Positions 15,852 to 24,865 of a DNA stretch of 64,000 bases are shown here, one piece after another; the first letter of the stretch is position 1; every line of letters starts with the position of its first letter. The notes under the pieces are model-generated. The model saw only the letters and a program-made list of their open reading frames with translations, searched no databases and had not been told where the DNA came from. The DNA comes from Rhodoferax sp. (lineage in GTDB: Bacteria; Pseudomonadota; Gammaproteobacteria; Burkholderiales; Burkholderiaceae_C): assembly GCA_008015235.1 (NCBI GenBank), contig SSFF01000003.1, positions 186,001 through 250,000 of the forward strand. The letters are read 5' to 3'. A program made the position numbers and the translations under genes.

Positions 15852-17072
15852 GTGCTGACGCTGCGCGTCGACACGTCACTGGCGTCCATCGACGCAGCCG
15901 CCTGGGATGGCCTGCTGCAAGCGCAGGCCACGCCCACCCCGTTCTTGTGCCATGCCTATCTGCTGGCCATGGAGACCACAGGCTGCGCCGCCCCGGAAAC
16001 GGGCTGGGAGCCGCACTACTTCAGCTTGTGGGACGGTGGTGTGCTGCAAGCGGCCTGCGCCCTGTACGTGAAAAGCCATTCCTACGGCGAGTACGTGTTC
16101 GACTGGGCGTGGGCCAACGCCTACCACCAACACGGACTGCGCTACTACCCCAAGGCGGTACTCGCCGTGCCATTCACCCCGGTGCCCGGCAGCCGCTTGC
16201 TGGCGCGATCAACCACACAGCGGACAGAGTTGCTGGCACAGGTACGGGACTGGTGCAACAGCCAGGGCATGTCGTCCCTGCACCTTCTGTTTGGCGATGC
16301 ACAGGACATGGCCGCCGCCAACGCGCTGGGCATGCTGGAGCGCCATACGGTGCAGTTCCATTGGACCAATTCCGTCAAAGGCTACCGTGACTTTGATGAG
16401 TTCCTGAGCGTGCTGGCACAGGACAAGCGCAAGAAGGTCCGCCAGGAACGGCGCAAGGTACGCGAAGCTGGCGTCAGCTTCAGCGTGCGCGAAGGCAGTG
16501 CCATTTCGGAGACCGACTGGGATTTCTTCTACCGCTGCTACGAGCGCACCTACCTGGAGCACGGCAACCCGCCCTACCTCAATCGGGCCTTCTTCAGCAG
16601 ACTGGCTAGCCACCAGCCCGAAGACTGGGTCATGTTCATTGGAGCCCGCAACGGCGTCCCAATTGCTAGCAGTTTGATAGCGATCTACGCAGATCCTATG
16701 CGGGCAAGAACCCAAAATGGCACCGAACACCCAGCCGAGACCGGTGGTTCCGTAGCCTATGGCCGCTACTGGGGCGCCCTGGAGCCGGTGGACTGCCTGC
16801 ACTTCGAGGCCTGCTACTACCAGCCATTGCAGTGGTGCATAGCCCATGGTATCGCGCGCTTTGAAGGCGGAGCCCAAGGCGAGCACAAGATGGCGCGCGG
16901 CCTGCTGCCAGTGACCACCTGCAGCGCCCACTGGCTGGCCCACCCCCAGTTTGCCGATGCCGTGGACCGTTTCCTGGAACGTGAACGGGCCGGCGTGCAG
17001 GGCTATCTGCAGGAACTGGAAATGCATTCGCCGCTGCGTGGTGCCGCAGCTCCGCGACCGGACACCGCCTGA
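15852..17072 (+). CDS. GNAT-superfamily acetyltransferase (PF04339/DUF482 type, FemAB-like)
   Basis: 406 residues, GTG start 11 bases after qmcA. Family landmarks: TPFLCHAYLLAMETTGCAAP, FDWAWANAYHQHGLRYYPK, the basic helix LAQDKRKKVRQERRKV, and the conserved C-terminal block VAYGRYWGALEPVDCLHFEA, then CYYQPLQWCIAHG and RFEGGAQGEHKMARG. The substrate is unknown; such proteins are annotated as putative peptidoglycan-biosynthesis or N-acetyltransferase enzymes. Residues 272-290 (ASSLIAIYADPMRARTQNG) and the following few are encoded by a copy of the dispersed repeat, in the same reading phase as in trmB, and interrupt the link between the IASSL strand and VAYGRYWG. Confidence 0.85.
   Translation: MLTLRVDTSLASIDAAAWDGLLQAQATPTPFLCHAYLLAMETTGCAAPETGWEPHYFSLWDGGVLQAACALYVKSHSYGEYVFDWAWANAYHQHGLRYYPKAVLAVPFTPVPGSRLLARSTTQRTELLAQVRDWCNSQGMSSLHLLFGDAQDMAAANALGMLERHTVQFHWTNSVKGYRDFDEFLSVLAQDKRKKVRQERRKVREAGVSFSVREGSAISETDWDFFYRCYERTYLEHGNPPYLNRAFFSRLASHQPEDWVMFIGARNGVPIASSLIAIYADPMRARTQNGTEHPAETGGSVAYGRYWGALEPVDCLHFEACYYQPLQWCIAHGIARFEGGAQGEHKMARGLLPVTTCSAHWLAHPQFADAVDRFLERERAGVQGYLQELEMHSPLRGAAAPRPDTA
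16665..16721 (+). repeat. Dispersed 57-bp repeat, copy B, inside the acetyltransferase gene
   Basis: Starts GCTAGCAG, contains GATAGCGATCTACGCAGAT and TATGCGGGCAAGAACCC, and ends AAAATGGC. Same length and same codon phase as copy A in trmB; the encoded peptides share Y-A-D-x-x-R-A-R-x-Q-N-G-T. Confidence 0.8.
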
Positions 17073-17080
17073 AAAAGAAA

Positions 17081-17113
17081 AAACCCTTGTAACTCATTGA
17101 ATTACAAGGGTTT
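17081..17113. terminator. Terminator shared by the acetyltransferase gene (+) and tRNA-Ser (-)
   Basis: AAACCCTTGTAA (17081-17092) pairs with TTACAAGGGTTT (17102-17113) around a 9-base loop. It is preceded by an A-rich and followed by a T-rich stretch, so it works in both directions. Confidence 0.85.
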
Positions 17114-17119
17114 CTGTAT

Positions 17120-17209
17120 TGGCGGAGCAGGCGGGATTCGAACCCGCGGTGGGTTTTACCCCACGCACGCTTTCCAGGCGTGTGACTTAAACCGCTCATC
17201 CACCGCTCC
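17120..17209 (-). tRNA. tRNA-Ser (anticodon GGA)
   Basis: The minus strand folds as a class-II tRNA: acceptor GGAGCGG paired with CTGCTCC, discriminator G and encoded CCA (17120-17122 on the plus strand). The anticodon arm ACGCCTGGAAAGCGT has GGA in the loop, and a long variable arm (GTGGGGTAAAACCCAC) and T-arm CGGGTTCGAATCCCG follow. GGA decodes UCC/UCU. Confidence 0.95.
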
Positions 17210-17304
17210 GAAGCCCATGATTCTAACCTGTCTCGACCGGACTTTTCTCCAAATTGTGGAATTTGCTTGAAAAATGCCCGCATGGGCCATGCAAAAGACG
17301 AAGT

Positions 17305-17634
17305 CTAGCTGCGCGAGCCCATGCCAGTTGCTTCACGCAAGGCCGTGCGCAGTCGCTGGCGCAGCGTGTCCTCCATGGCTTGGAGCTGCTCATCAGCCAG
17401 TGCATAGGCGGCGGCATGCAGCTTCTGCCGCATTTGCTCCCGAGCCTGGGGCATCAAATCATCCACCGCAGACTCCAACACGCTGCTGCGGCTGACGGAA
17501 GGCTCGGGGGACACCACCGCAGAAGCTTCCGGCACGGTGGGCTGCTGGACCACCCCCGCTGGGAAGACTTCGAGCGGCTGCACCACTTCGGTGAGCGTGG
17601 GGACAAAGCGGGCACGTGGACGCTCTGCGGTCAT
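17305..17634 (-). CDS. Small conserved hypothetical protein in the pepA-holC operon
   Basis: 109 residues, acidic and proline-rich at the N-terminus, then a helical stretch RQKLHAAAYALADEQLQAME rich in Gln/Leu/Arg. The opening RFVPTLTEVVQP resembles the VPxLTEVV start of a small Burkholderiales family (DUF2486-like), which I recall only loosely. Its ATG overlaps the holC stop (ATGA), so it is translated with holC. No membrane segment; function unknown. Confidence 0.6.
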   Translation of the reverse strand: MTAERPRARFVPTLTEVVQPLEVFPAGVVQQPTVPEASAVVSPEPSVSRSSVLESAVDDLMPQAREQMRQKLHAAAYALADEQLQAMEDTLRQRLRTALREATGMGSRS

Positions 17635-18071
17635 TCACCGGCCTCCTTGGTCTTCAGGTCGTGTCGCACGATGGTGTAGCCGGCCGCCGTGTACTGGCGC
17701 CATTTGGCCCGCGCGCTTTCGCGGTCGTCACCTTGCGCGCTGACCACTTCAATCACCCTGGCGAACGCATTCACGTCGGATGGCCACTGCGGGTGCAGGT
17801 TGACCAACACCTCACGCGCCGCCGCAGCATCGGTAAGTGCGGTCGCCAGCAACACGCGCGAACGCCGCAAATGACTTGGCGGCGCATCCTGCACGGCATG
17901 GGTCACGAAATCGGTACTTCCCACTGACCACAGACTGGCATCCAGCGCATCGAGCACTTGCTTCTCGCCCAGCACCACGGCACCCATGCCGGTACCGACG
18001 ACCTTGCGCAAGAGGCGGCAGGTGTACTGCAGCCGGTCTGGCGCACCGAAGTGAAATGCAACCTGCGTCAC
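17631..18071 (-). CDS. holC: DNA polymerase III chi subunit
   Basis: 146 residues from a GTG that overlaps the pepA stop (GTGA). The start VTQVAFHFGAPDRLQYTCRL and the middle VLGEKQVLDALDASLW, followed by FVTHA, match HolC, which links the clamp loader to single-strand-binding protein at the fork. The pepA-holC order is typical of beta- and gammaproteobacteria. The C-terminal part (ARAKWRQYTAAGYTIVRHDL) is the family's closing strand. Confidence 0.9.
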   Translation of the reverse strand: MTQVAFHFGAPDRLQYTCRLLRKVVGTGMGAVVLGEKQVLDALDASLWSVGSTDFVTHAVQDAPPSHLRRSRVLLATALTDAAAAREVLVNLHPQWPSDVNAFARVIEVVSAQGDDRESARAKWRQYTAAGYTIVRHDLKTKEAGE

Positions 18072-19513
18072 TTGGCTTGGGCCCGTCCCAACAGGTACTC
18101 CACCAGCAGTCCCACCGGACGCCCGGTCGCACCTTTGGCGGCGCCGCTCCTCCAGGCTGTCCCGGCAATGTCGATATGCGCCCAGGGGTACTTGGCAGCA
18201 AAGCGCTGCAGGAATTTGGCTGCGGTAATGGCACCGCCCGGACGGCCGGCCACGTTGGCCACGTCTGCAAAGTTGCTTTTCAGCCCTTCGGCATAGTCGT
18301 CGTCCAGGGGCATGCGCCAACCCAGGTCCTGGGCCGTGTTACCGGCCTCCACCAGTTCGGCCGCCAAGGCATCGTCAGCGCTGAAGATGCCGCTGCGCAC
18401 GGCACCCAAGGCAATGACACAGGCACCGGTCAGGGTGGCGATGTCAACCACGGCCGTGGGCTTGAAACGCTCGGCGTAGGTCAGTGCGTCGCACAGGATC
18501 AGGCGCCCTTCGGCGTCGGTATTGAGGATTTCAATGGTGGTACCGTTCATGCTGGTCACCACATCGCCCGGCTTCACCGAATTGCTGCTGGGCAGGTTCT
18601 CACAGGCAGGAATCAGGCCGACCACATTGATGGCGGGCTTGAGCACGCTCAGGGCCTTGAAGGTGCCGAGCACACTGGCAGCCCCACACATGTCGAACTT
18701 CATCTCGTCCATTTCAGCCGCCGGCTTGATGGAGATACCACCGCTGTCGAAGGTGATGCCCTTGCCCACCAATACCGTAGGCGCCTTGTTCTTGGCAGCG
18801 CCGTGGTAGGTGAGTACGATGAACTGCAAGGGTTGCGCCGACCCCTGGGCCACGGCCATGAATGAGCCCATGCCCAATTTGGACACTTCTTTGAGGCCCA
18901 ACACTTCACAGTGGAGCTTGGGCGCCTTGGCGAGTTCCTGCGCGGCCTTTGCCAACATGGTGGGCGTGGCGTGGTTGGCCGGGCGGTTGCCCCACTCCTT
19001 GGCCAGCTTGGCGCCTTCGGCAATGGCCAGCGCACGCGCGAAAGCTTCGGCACTGTCCGCGGACTTGTCGATCACCAGCGTCACTTTTTGCAGGCTCTGC
19101 TTTTCCGCCTGGGACTTGGTGGTGCTGTAGCTGTAGAAAACATCGTGCAAAGTTCCCACCGCCGCGCGCACGGCGGCCGCTTCTGTGGCTTGGGCAAAGC
19201 CCACTGTGAGCTTCTTGAGATTGGCGCTCCTGACCGCGCCTACAGCGGCGGCGATGGCCGCACGCACTTCCTTGGCGCTGCCCTTGCCAATACCCACAAA
19301 AACCGTGCGCGTGGCTTGCACCACTGCACTTTGGTACACACTCAGTACTTTGCCTGCAGCGGTATCAAGGTCCTTGGCGTGGATGGCCTGGGCCATCCAT
19401 TGTGACAACGCGTCTTTGCCAGCACTGAAACCTGTGGCAACGAGCACAATGAGACCATCACTTTTTTCATTGGCCAGCCCCGACAACCCGGATGTCTTGA
19501 GTTCAAAGTTCAT
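18068..19513 (-). CDS. pepA: Leucyl (cytosol) aminopeptidase
   Basis: 481 residues, M17 family. The metal and catalytic motifs are in order: VGKGITFDSGGISIKPA, MKFDMCGAASVLG and the signature NTDAEGRLILCDAL, with GRPVGLLVEYLL at the end. It removes N-terminal residues from peptides using two metal ions; in E. coli it also binds DNA. It heads the operon pepA-holC-hypothetical and is divergent from lptF with only 23 bases between the start codons. Confidence 0.95.
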   Translation of the reverse strand: MNFELKTSGLSGLANEKSDGLIVLVATGFSAGKDALSQWMAQAIHAKDLDTAAGKVLSVYQSAVVQATRTVFVGIGKGSAKEVRAAIAAAVGAVRSANLKKLTVGFAQATEAAAVRAAVGTLHDVFYSYSTTKSQAEKQSLQKVTLVIDKSADSAEAFARALAIAEGAKLAKEWGNRPANHATPTMLAKAAQELAKAPKLHCEVLGLKEVSKLGMGSFMAVAQGSAQPLQFIVLTYHGAAKNKAPTVLVGKGITFDSGGISIKPAAEMDEMKFDMCGAASVLGTFKALSVLKPAINVVGLIPACENLPSSNSVKPGDVVTSMNGTTIEILNTDAEGRLILCDALTYAERFKPTAVVDIATLTGACVIALGAVRSGIFSADDALAAELVEAGNTAQDLGWRMPLDDDYAEGLKSNFADVANVAGRPGGAITAAKFLQRFAAKYPWAHIDIAGTAWRSGAAKGATGRPVGLLVEYLLGRAQAK

Positions 19514-19536
19514 AATTCAATTTTTCCTTTGGTTCA

Positions 19537-20616
19537 ATGTTATTCCAATCCTCTGTTCGCAAAGAGCTGGCCCGCAGTTTCGGTGCCACACTGGTCGTGC
19601 TGGTGACGGTGGTCGTCACCATGACGCTCATTCGAACCTTGGGAGACGCTTCCCGGGGTACGTTCGACCCGGCCGATGTGATGGTGATTATGGGCTACAC
19701 CGTGTTGTCGGACCTGCCCACCATCCTGACACTGAGCCTGTTCATTGCCATCCTGAGCGTGCTGAGCCGGATGTACAAGGACAGTGAGATGGTCATCTGG
19801 CATGCCAGCGGACGCGGGCTGTCGGCACTCATCAAACCCCTGCTGCGCTTTTCCTGGCCCATCCTGGTGGCCATTTTTGCGCTGGCGGTGTTCATCTTGC
19901 CCTGGGCATTTGGACGCATCGAAGACCTGCGCGACAAATTTGAAAAGCGCAGCGACATTGCCCGCATTGAGCCCGGGCAGTTTCAGGAGTCTGCCAGTGG
20001 TGACCGGGTGTTCTTCATCGAAAAGGACGTTCTGGGCGACCAGGTGGGCCGCAACGTCTTCATCGTTTCACGCGAGGCCGGCAAGGAAGTGATCACCTCT
20101 GCCCAGAGCGGCAAGGTGGAATGGCAGGAAGGCGGAAAATTTCTGGTACTGGAGAACGGTCAGCGGGTCGAAAAAAACCACGCAGCCAAAGAGATGAGCG
20201 TCAGCACGTTTGCCCGCTACAGCACACGCATAGGTGCCGACGACCAGACACAGCGCAGCTATGTGCCGGCCGCTTCGATTAGTACCCAGGATCTGATCCG
20301 CAACCCTACCCCCCTGCACCTGGGCGAACTGTCGTGGCGGGCCGGAGTCACGCTGGCCGCGTTCAACCTCATCATCGTGGGCATTGCCATGGCCGGGGTC
20401 AATCCCCGTGTTGGTCGCTCGGGCAACCTCGGCGTCGCCTTTTTGGGCTTCGTGGTGTACCTGAACATGCTGATCATGGGCAAGAGCTGGATCTCCAGCG
20501 CCCAGGTCGGCTTCTGGCAGTACATGGGCATGCTCCACGGCGGTGTTCTGGTGTGCGGACTGGCATGGCTGGCGGTGCGACATAACGCGTGGACCTGGAA
20601 GAGCCTGGCACGATGA
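19537..20616 (+). CDS. lptF: LPS export ABC transporter permease LptF
   Basis: 359 residues of the YjgP/YjgQ family: three N-terminal and three C-terminal membrane helices flanking a periplasmic beta-jellyroll (about 130-265). MLFQSSVRKELARSFGATL is the usual coupling-helix start. With LptG it forms the inner-membrane permease that extracts lipopolysaccharide. The stop overlaps lptG (ATGA), and the arrangement next to pepA is conserved. Confidence 0.93.
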   Translation: MLFQSSVRKELARSFGATLVVLVTVVVTMTLIRTLGDASRGTFDPADVMVIMGYTVLSDLPTILTLSLFIAILSVLSRMYKDSEMVIWHASGRGLSALIKPLLRFSWPILVAIFALAVFILPWAFGRIEDLRDKFEKRSDIARIEPGQFQESASGDRVFFIEKDVLGDQVGRNVFIVSREAGKEVITSAQSGKVEWQEGGKFLVLENGQRVEKNHAAKEMSVSTFARYSTRIGADDQTQRSYVPAASISTQDLIRNPTPLHLGELSWRAGVTLAAFNLIIVGIAMAGVNPRVGRSGNLGVAFLGFVVYLNMLIMGKSWISSAQVGFWQYMGMLHGGVLVCGLAWLAVRHNAWTWKSLAR

Positions 20617-21719
20617 AGACACTGCGCAAATTCCTGTACGGCGAGGTCGTCGGTGCCGTGGTGCTCGTGACCCTGGGCTTCATTGCCTTGTTTTTTTTCT
20701 TTGACTTCGTCGAAGAACTGCAAAACGTCACACGCAATGCCAAGGCGGGTTACCAGATTCCACAGGCACTGGCTTATGTCGGTCTGATGGCGCCCAGTCA
20801 CATCTACGAGTTGCTACCCATCACAGTGCTCATAGGCACCATTTTCGTAATGGCCCGCTTTGCACAAAGCTCGGAATTCACCATCCTGCGTACCAGCGGC
20901 TTGGGACCCTGGCGTGCCCTGCGTACGTTGGGCCTGCTCGGACTGGCGTTTACCCTGTTCACCTTTGCAGTGGGCGACTACATTGCACCCTTGGCTGACA
21001 AAACTGCCCAGAGATTGCGCGCCCAGTTTCTGGGCAACTTGACCGTGGGCAAGACCGGCGCCTGGCTCAAGGACCGGCAGCTCTATGGTCACTTCGCCGT
21101 CAACGTGGGGGCGCTGACGGCTGGTGCCGAGATGCGCGACGTGCAGATTTTCGAGTACGACAACAAAGGCTTTATGGTCTCGATCACACGCGCCGACAGT
21201 GCCAGTTTTGGCGATGGTGATTACTGGCAATTGCTCAACGTAAAGCGTACCGATTTCCCTGAACTGGAAAATCCCCGCGCCGCTGTGACGACAACCATGC
21301 AGGAGTCTCTGCGTTGGCCGACCAAGGTAACGGCGGAAATGGTGGCTGCGGCCGTGCTGAAACCCGAGCGCATGGGCACCGTGGCGCTGTTCCAGTACAT
21401 GCACCACCTCAAGAACAACGGTCAGTCGGCCCAGAAATACGAGATCCAGTTCTGGAAGAAAGTGTTCTACCCCCTGAGTTGCCTGGTGATGGTGGTACTG
21501 GCCTTGCCCTTCGCCTACTTCCACTTCCGCTCAGGCTCGATTGCCACCTACGTCTTCGCGGGTGTCATGGCGGGCATCAGCTTCGTGTTGCTGAACAACG
21601 TGCTCAATGACCTGGGCAACCTTCGTGGCTGGCAGCCCTGGTTCACTGCAGCGCTGCCGGGCATGATCTACTCCGTGCTCTCTTTGAGTGCATTCACCTG
21701 GCTGGTACTGCGACGATGA
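20613..21719 (+). CDS. lptG: LPS export ABC transporter permease LptG
   Basis: 368 residues from ATG 20613 (MKTLRKFLYGEVVGA). Six membrane helices around a periplasmic domain; the end GWQPWFTAALPGMIYSVLSL is typical of LptG. It is the partner of LptF, overlapping it by four bases, and its own stop overlaps the CbiX-like gene, so three genes are translationally coupled. Confidence 0.93.
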   Translation: MKTLRKFLYGEVVGAVVLVTLGFIALFFFFDFVEELQNVTRNAKAGYQIPQALAYVGLMAPSHIYELLPITVLIGTIFVMARFAQSSEFTILRTSGLGPWRALRTLGLLGLAFTLFTFAVGDYIAPLADKTAQRLRAQFLGNLTVGKTGAWLKDRQLYGHFAVNVGALTAGAEMRDVQIFEYDNKGFMVSITRADSASFGDGDYWQLLNVKRTDFPELENPRAAVTTTMQESLRWPTKVTAEMVAAAVLKPERMGTVALFQYMHHLKNNGQSAQKYEIQFWKKVFYPLSCLVMVVLALPFAYFHFRSGSIATYVFAGVMAGISFVLLNNVLNDLGNLRGWQPWFTAALPGMIYSVLSLSAFTWLVLRR

Positions 21720-22108
21720 ACAACTCCTCCCCCAATCGTGGCGTCATATTGTTCGCCCACGGCTCTCGTGACCCGCTGTGGCACCGTCCCATCACCACAC
21801 TGGCACAACGCATTCAGCAGGCTTCTCCCCATACCGAGGTGGTTTGCGCTTACCTGGAACTCAGCGCTCCCGACTTACCCACGGCAGCCCAGGCATTGAT
21901 CGCCAAAGGCGTGCCGCATATTCGCGTTGTGCCGCTGTTCTTGGGCATGGGAAAGCATGCGCGGGAGGATTTACCCCTTCTCATGGAAGCGTTGCGTACG
22001 CAACATGCAGGGACCGAATTTGAGTTGAGCCCTGCAGTGGGCGAGCATCCGCTACTCCTAGATGCACTGTGCACAATTGCCTTGCAGAATGTCCCTTCTT
22101 GCGACTAG
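21716..22108 (+). CDS. CbiX/SirB-type sirohydrochlorin chelatase
   Basis: 130 residues, a single-domain class-II chelatase. ILFAHGSRDPLW carries the metal-binding His of AHGSRDP, LELSAPDLPTAAQALIAKGV and RVVPLFLGMGKHAREDLP supply the second His. It inserts Fe or Co into sirohydrochlorin for siroheme or cobalamin. Its link to CysB (next gene) makes siroheme for assimilatory sulfite reduction the likelier role. Confidence 0.85.
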   Translation: MNNSSPNRGVILFAHGSRDPLWHRPITTLAQRIQQASPHTEVVCAYLELSAPDLPTAAQALIAKGVPHIRVVPLFLGMGKHAREDLPLLMEALRTQHAGTEFELSPAVGEHPLLLDALCTIALQNVPSCD

Positions 22109-22113
22109 GCACC

Positions 22114-23079
22114 ATGAATCTCCACCAGTTCAAATTCATCCAGGAAGCGGTGCGCCGCAACCTCAACCTTACCGAAGCCGCCAAGGCCTTGCACACGTCC
22201 CAACCGGGCGTATCGAAGGCAATCATCGAGCTGGAAGAGGAACTGGGCGTGGACATCTTTGCGCGCCATGGCAAACGCCTCAAGCGCATCACAGAGCCTG
22301 GGGTCCAGGTGGTGCAAAGTATCGACATCATCATGCGCGAGGTGGGTAACCTCAAACGCATCGGCGAACAGTACAGCGCCCAGGACAATGGCACGCTCTC
22401 GATTGCCACCACCCACACCCAGGCGCGCTATGTGCTACCGGAAAAAGTGGCGGCCTTGCGCAACGCCTACCCCAAGGTCAGCATCAGCCTGCACCAGGGT
22501 TCGCCCGACCAGGTGGCGCGTATGCTCATCGACGAGACTGCCGAAGTTGGCATCGCCACCGAATCGCTGAGCACCTATTCCGAGCTGGTGACACTGCCTT
22601 GTTACGAATGGCAGCACGTTCTGGTCGTACCTGCTAGCCACCCTCTGGCCAGCAAGGAGCGCATCGAGCTCGAAGACATCGCCAGCGAACCGCTCATTAC
22701 CTACCACCCATCCTTCACAGGCAGAACCCGCATTGACCAGGCCTTTGCGCAACGGCATCTCAGCCCCCAGATCGCACTCGAAGCCATTGACTCCGACGTG
22801 ATCAAGACCTACGTGCGTCTGGGACTGGGGCTGGGCATCGCTGCCGAAATGTCGGTACAGGACATCGTGGAAGACTGTGCCAATAACGGTGGTCAGGGCG
22901 GGCTGGTGGTGCGCACCGCAGGCCACCTGTTCGGCCGCAACGTCACCCGGGTCGCCTTCAAGAAAGGCGTGTACCTGCGCAACTTCGTTTACAAATTCGC
23001 GGAACTTCTGAGCGACCGCCTGGACCGCCACCTCATCGCCAAGTCCATGGAAGGACATGCCAGCGACTATGACCTCTAA
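22114..23079 (+). CDS. cysB: LysR-family regulator CysB (sulfur assimilation)
   Basis: 321 residues from ATG 22114. MNLHQFKFIQEAVRRNLNLT, then ALHTSQPGVSKAIIELEEEL is the CysB/Cbl winged helix, and the effector domain shows ATTHTQARYVLP, DQVARMLIDETAEVGIATE and VRLGLGLGIAAEM. It activates cysteine biosynthesis genes with N-acetylserine/O-acetylserine as coinducer. The methionine aminotransferase gene overlaps its 3' end. Confidence 0.93.
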   Translation: MNLHQFKFIQEAVRRNLNLTEAAKALHTSQPGVSKAIIELEEELGVDIFARHGKRLKRITEPGVQVVQSIDIIMREVGNLKRIGEQYSAQDNGTLSIATTHTQARYVLPEKVAALRNAYPKVSISLHQGSPDQVARMLIDETAEVGIATESLSTYSELVTLPCYEWQHVLVVPASHPLASKERIELEDIASEPLITYHPSFTGRTRIDQAFAQRHLSPQIALEAIDSDVIKTYVRLGLGLGIAAEMSVQDIVEDCANNGGQGGLVVRTAGHLFGRNVTRVAFKKGVYLRNFVYKFAELLSDRLDRHLIAKSMEGHASDYDL

Positions 23080-24229
23080 CCCTCTCACCGTCACCAGCCG
23101 CTTGCCCCAGGTCGGCACCACCATTTTCTCGGTCATGTCTGCACTTGCTGTGCAGCACAAGGCCATCAACCTTGGGCAAGGGTTTCCCGATTTCGATTGC
23201 GACAGCGCCTTGGTGGAAGCTGTACACGCTGCCATGCAGGCGGGCCACAACCAGTACCCGCCGATGCCTGGCGTTGCCGTCCTGCGCGAGGCAATTGCTA
23301 CAAAAATAGAAGCACTCTATACACACCGTTACGACCCTGCTACCGAGATTACCGTCACGGCCGGGGCTACACAGGCGATACTGACCACCCTGCTGGCATT
23401 GGTCCATCCTGGCGATGAAGTCATTGTGCTGGAACCCTGCTACGACAGCTACATCCCGTCCATCACCCTGGCCGGCGGGATTGCGGTACGGGTACCACTC
23501 ACCCCAGGGACTTTCCGCCCGGACTTCGACCGCATCCGCAGTGCCTTATCGCCACGCACCCGCGCCATCTTCGTGAACACCCCCCACAACCCCAGCGCGA
23601 CCGTGTGGAGTGCTCAGGACATGGACACCCTGGCCCAGCTGCTGCGCGACACTACGGCCTGGGTCATTAGTGACGAGGTATACGAGCACATGGTGTTCGA
23701 CGGCCACCAGCATGCCAGCGTGGCCCGGCATCCCGAACTGGCCCTGCGCGCAGTGCTCATTTCCAGCTTTGGGAAAACCTACCACGTCACCGGTTGGAAA
23801 GTCGGCTATGTTGCCGCACCGGCCGCACTCATGGCCGAATTCCGCAAGGTACACCAGTTCAATGTATTTACGGTCAACACGCCCATGCAGTACGGCCTGG
23901 CATCGTACATGACGGCGACCGACCACCACCTGCATTTGCCCAGTTTTTACCAGCGCAAGCGGGACCACTTCCGCCTAGGATTGGCCCGTACCGGCATGCG
24001 ACTGCTGCCCTGTGAGGGCACGTATTTTCAGTGCGTGGATGTGTCTACCGTCACCCACCTGTCAGAGGCAGCATTTTGTGAGTGGCTGGTACGCGAGGTG
24101 GGAGTGGCCGCCATTCCAGTCAGCGCCTTTTACGGCAATGGATTTGACCAGAAGATCGTCCGTTTTTGCTTTGCCAAACAGGATGCCACGCTGGATGCAG
24201 CATTAGAGCGACTGCAACAACTGGTGTGA
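23069..24229 (+). CDS. ybdL: Methionine aminotransferase (YbdL-type)
   Basis: 386 residues (390 if the in-frame ATG at 23057 is used; that one has its GGAAGG only two bases upstream, so 23069 is slightly preferred). Fold-type I: AINLGQGFPDFDCD, NQYPPMPGVAVLREAIA, NTPHNPSATVW, ISDEVYEH and the PLP lysine in SSFGKTYHVTGWKVGY. It catalyses transamination of methionine and other hydrophobic residues with keto acids, as in methionine salvage. The overlap with cysB suggests a shared sulfur-related transcript. Confidence 0.88.
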   Translation: MTSNPLTVTSRLPQVGTTIFSVMSALAVQHKAINLGQGFPDFDCDSALVEAVHAAMQAGHNQYPPMPGVAVLREAIATKIEALYTHRYDPATEITVTAGATQAILTTLLALVHPGDEVIVLEPCYDSYIPSITLAGGIAVRVPLTPGTFRPDFDRIRSALSPRTRAIFVNTPHNPSATVWSAQDMDTLAQLLRDTTAWVISDEVYEHMVFDGHQHASVARHPELALRAVLISSFGKTYHVTGWKVGYVAAPAALMAEFRKVHQFNVFTVNTPMQYGLASYMTATDHHLHLPSFYQRKRDHFRLGLARTGMRLLPCEGTYFQCVDVSTVTHLSEAAFCEWLVREVGVAAIPVSAFYGNGFDQKIVRFCFAKQDATLDAALERLQQLV

Positions 24230-24268
24230 TCCCAGCAAGACAACTGAAGCGCGCCAGATGCCAATGAA

Positions 24269-24300
24269 AAAAGCCTTCAAGCTTGCGCTTGAAGGCTTTT
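24269..24300. terminator. Bidirectional terminator after ybdL and tRNA-Pro
   Basis: AAAAGCCTTCAAGC, loop TTGC, GCTTGAAGGCTTTT: a perfect 14-bp stem with A/T tails on both sides. Confidence 0.9.
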
Positions 24301-24306
24301 AAGATT

Positions 24307-24383
24307 TGGTCGGTGTGAAAGGATTCGAACCTTCGACCCCTTGCACCCCATGCAAGTGCGCTACCAGGCTGCGCCACACACCG
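24307..24383 (-). tRNA. tRNA-Pro (anticodon GGG)
   Basis: Minus strand: acceptor CGGTGTG paired with CACACCG, discriminator A, encoded CCA. Anticodon stem CTTGC/GCAAG encloses ATGGGGT with GGG at positions 34-36; T-arm AAGGTTCGAATCCTT. It sits at the end of the pheT-ihfA-merR block as is usual in this order. Confidence 0.96.
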
Positions 24384-24421
24384 AAGACCTCAATTATATG
24401 CTGGAAACTGGCCGATTTCGA

Positions 24422-24865
24422 TCAGTCGGCCAAAAGAAGATCGCGAATATCAAGCAATTCGGAACGCACTGCCTCCAGGGGCAAGGCGTTCACCGCCATC
24501 AGCTCTGTGGACTCCTCTTCGTCAAAGCTGGCATCTGTCTCCATAGACTCCACCACTTCAATGCCGTCGAGAAATACTTCACCATGGCGACGCTTGTCCC
24601 GTTCGTCCTGCAACAACTCTTGGATTTTGTTGCGCGCACCGCTGATGGTAAAGCCTTGGTCGTAAAGCAGGTCGCGAATGCGGCGGATCATCAGCACTTC
24701 ATGGTGCTGGTAGTAGCGCCGATTGCCGCGGCGCTTCATGGGCCGCAGTTGCGTGAACTCCTGCTCCCAATACCGTAGCACGTGGGGCTTGACGCCGCAC
24801 AGATCCCCCACCTCACCGATGGTGAAGTACCGCTTGGCCGGAATGGGGGGAAGACTTTTCTCCAT
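24422..24865 (-). CDS. MerR-family regulator next to ihfA
   Basis: 147 residues (an ATG three codons upstream is equally possible). The winged helix is YFTIGEVGDLCGVKPHVLRY, WEQEF and RRGNRRYYQHHEVLMIRRI; a helical dimerisation segment follows. There is no cysteine pair for metal binding in the C-terminal half, which is acidic (DASFDEEESTEL), so it is not a metal sensor. This MerR is a constant neighbour of ihfA in proteobacteria; its target is unknown. Confidence 0.88.
   Translation of the reverse strand: MEKSLPPIPAKRYFTIGEVGDLCGVKPHVLRYWEQEFTQLRPMKRRGNRRYYQHHEVLMIRRIRDLLYDQGFTISGARNKIQELLQDERDKRRHGEVFLDGIEVVESMETDASFDEEESTELMAVNALPLEAVRSELLDIRDLLLAD

Noticed and set aside
23286..23330. Stretch in the methionine aminotransferase gene resembling the left end of the dispersed repeat (TTGCTACAAAAATAGAAGC)
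   Set aside because: The encoded IATKIEALYTHRYDPATE has the length and pattern normal for YbdL-type enzymes and the repeat's right half is missing, so the likeness is probably chance.
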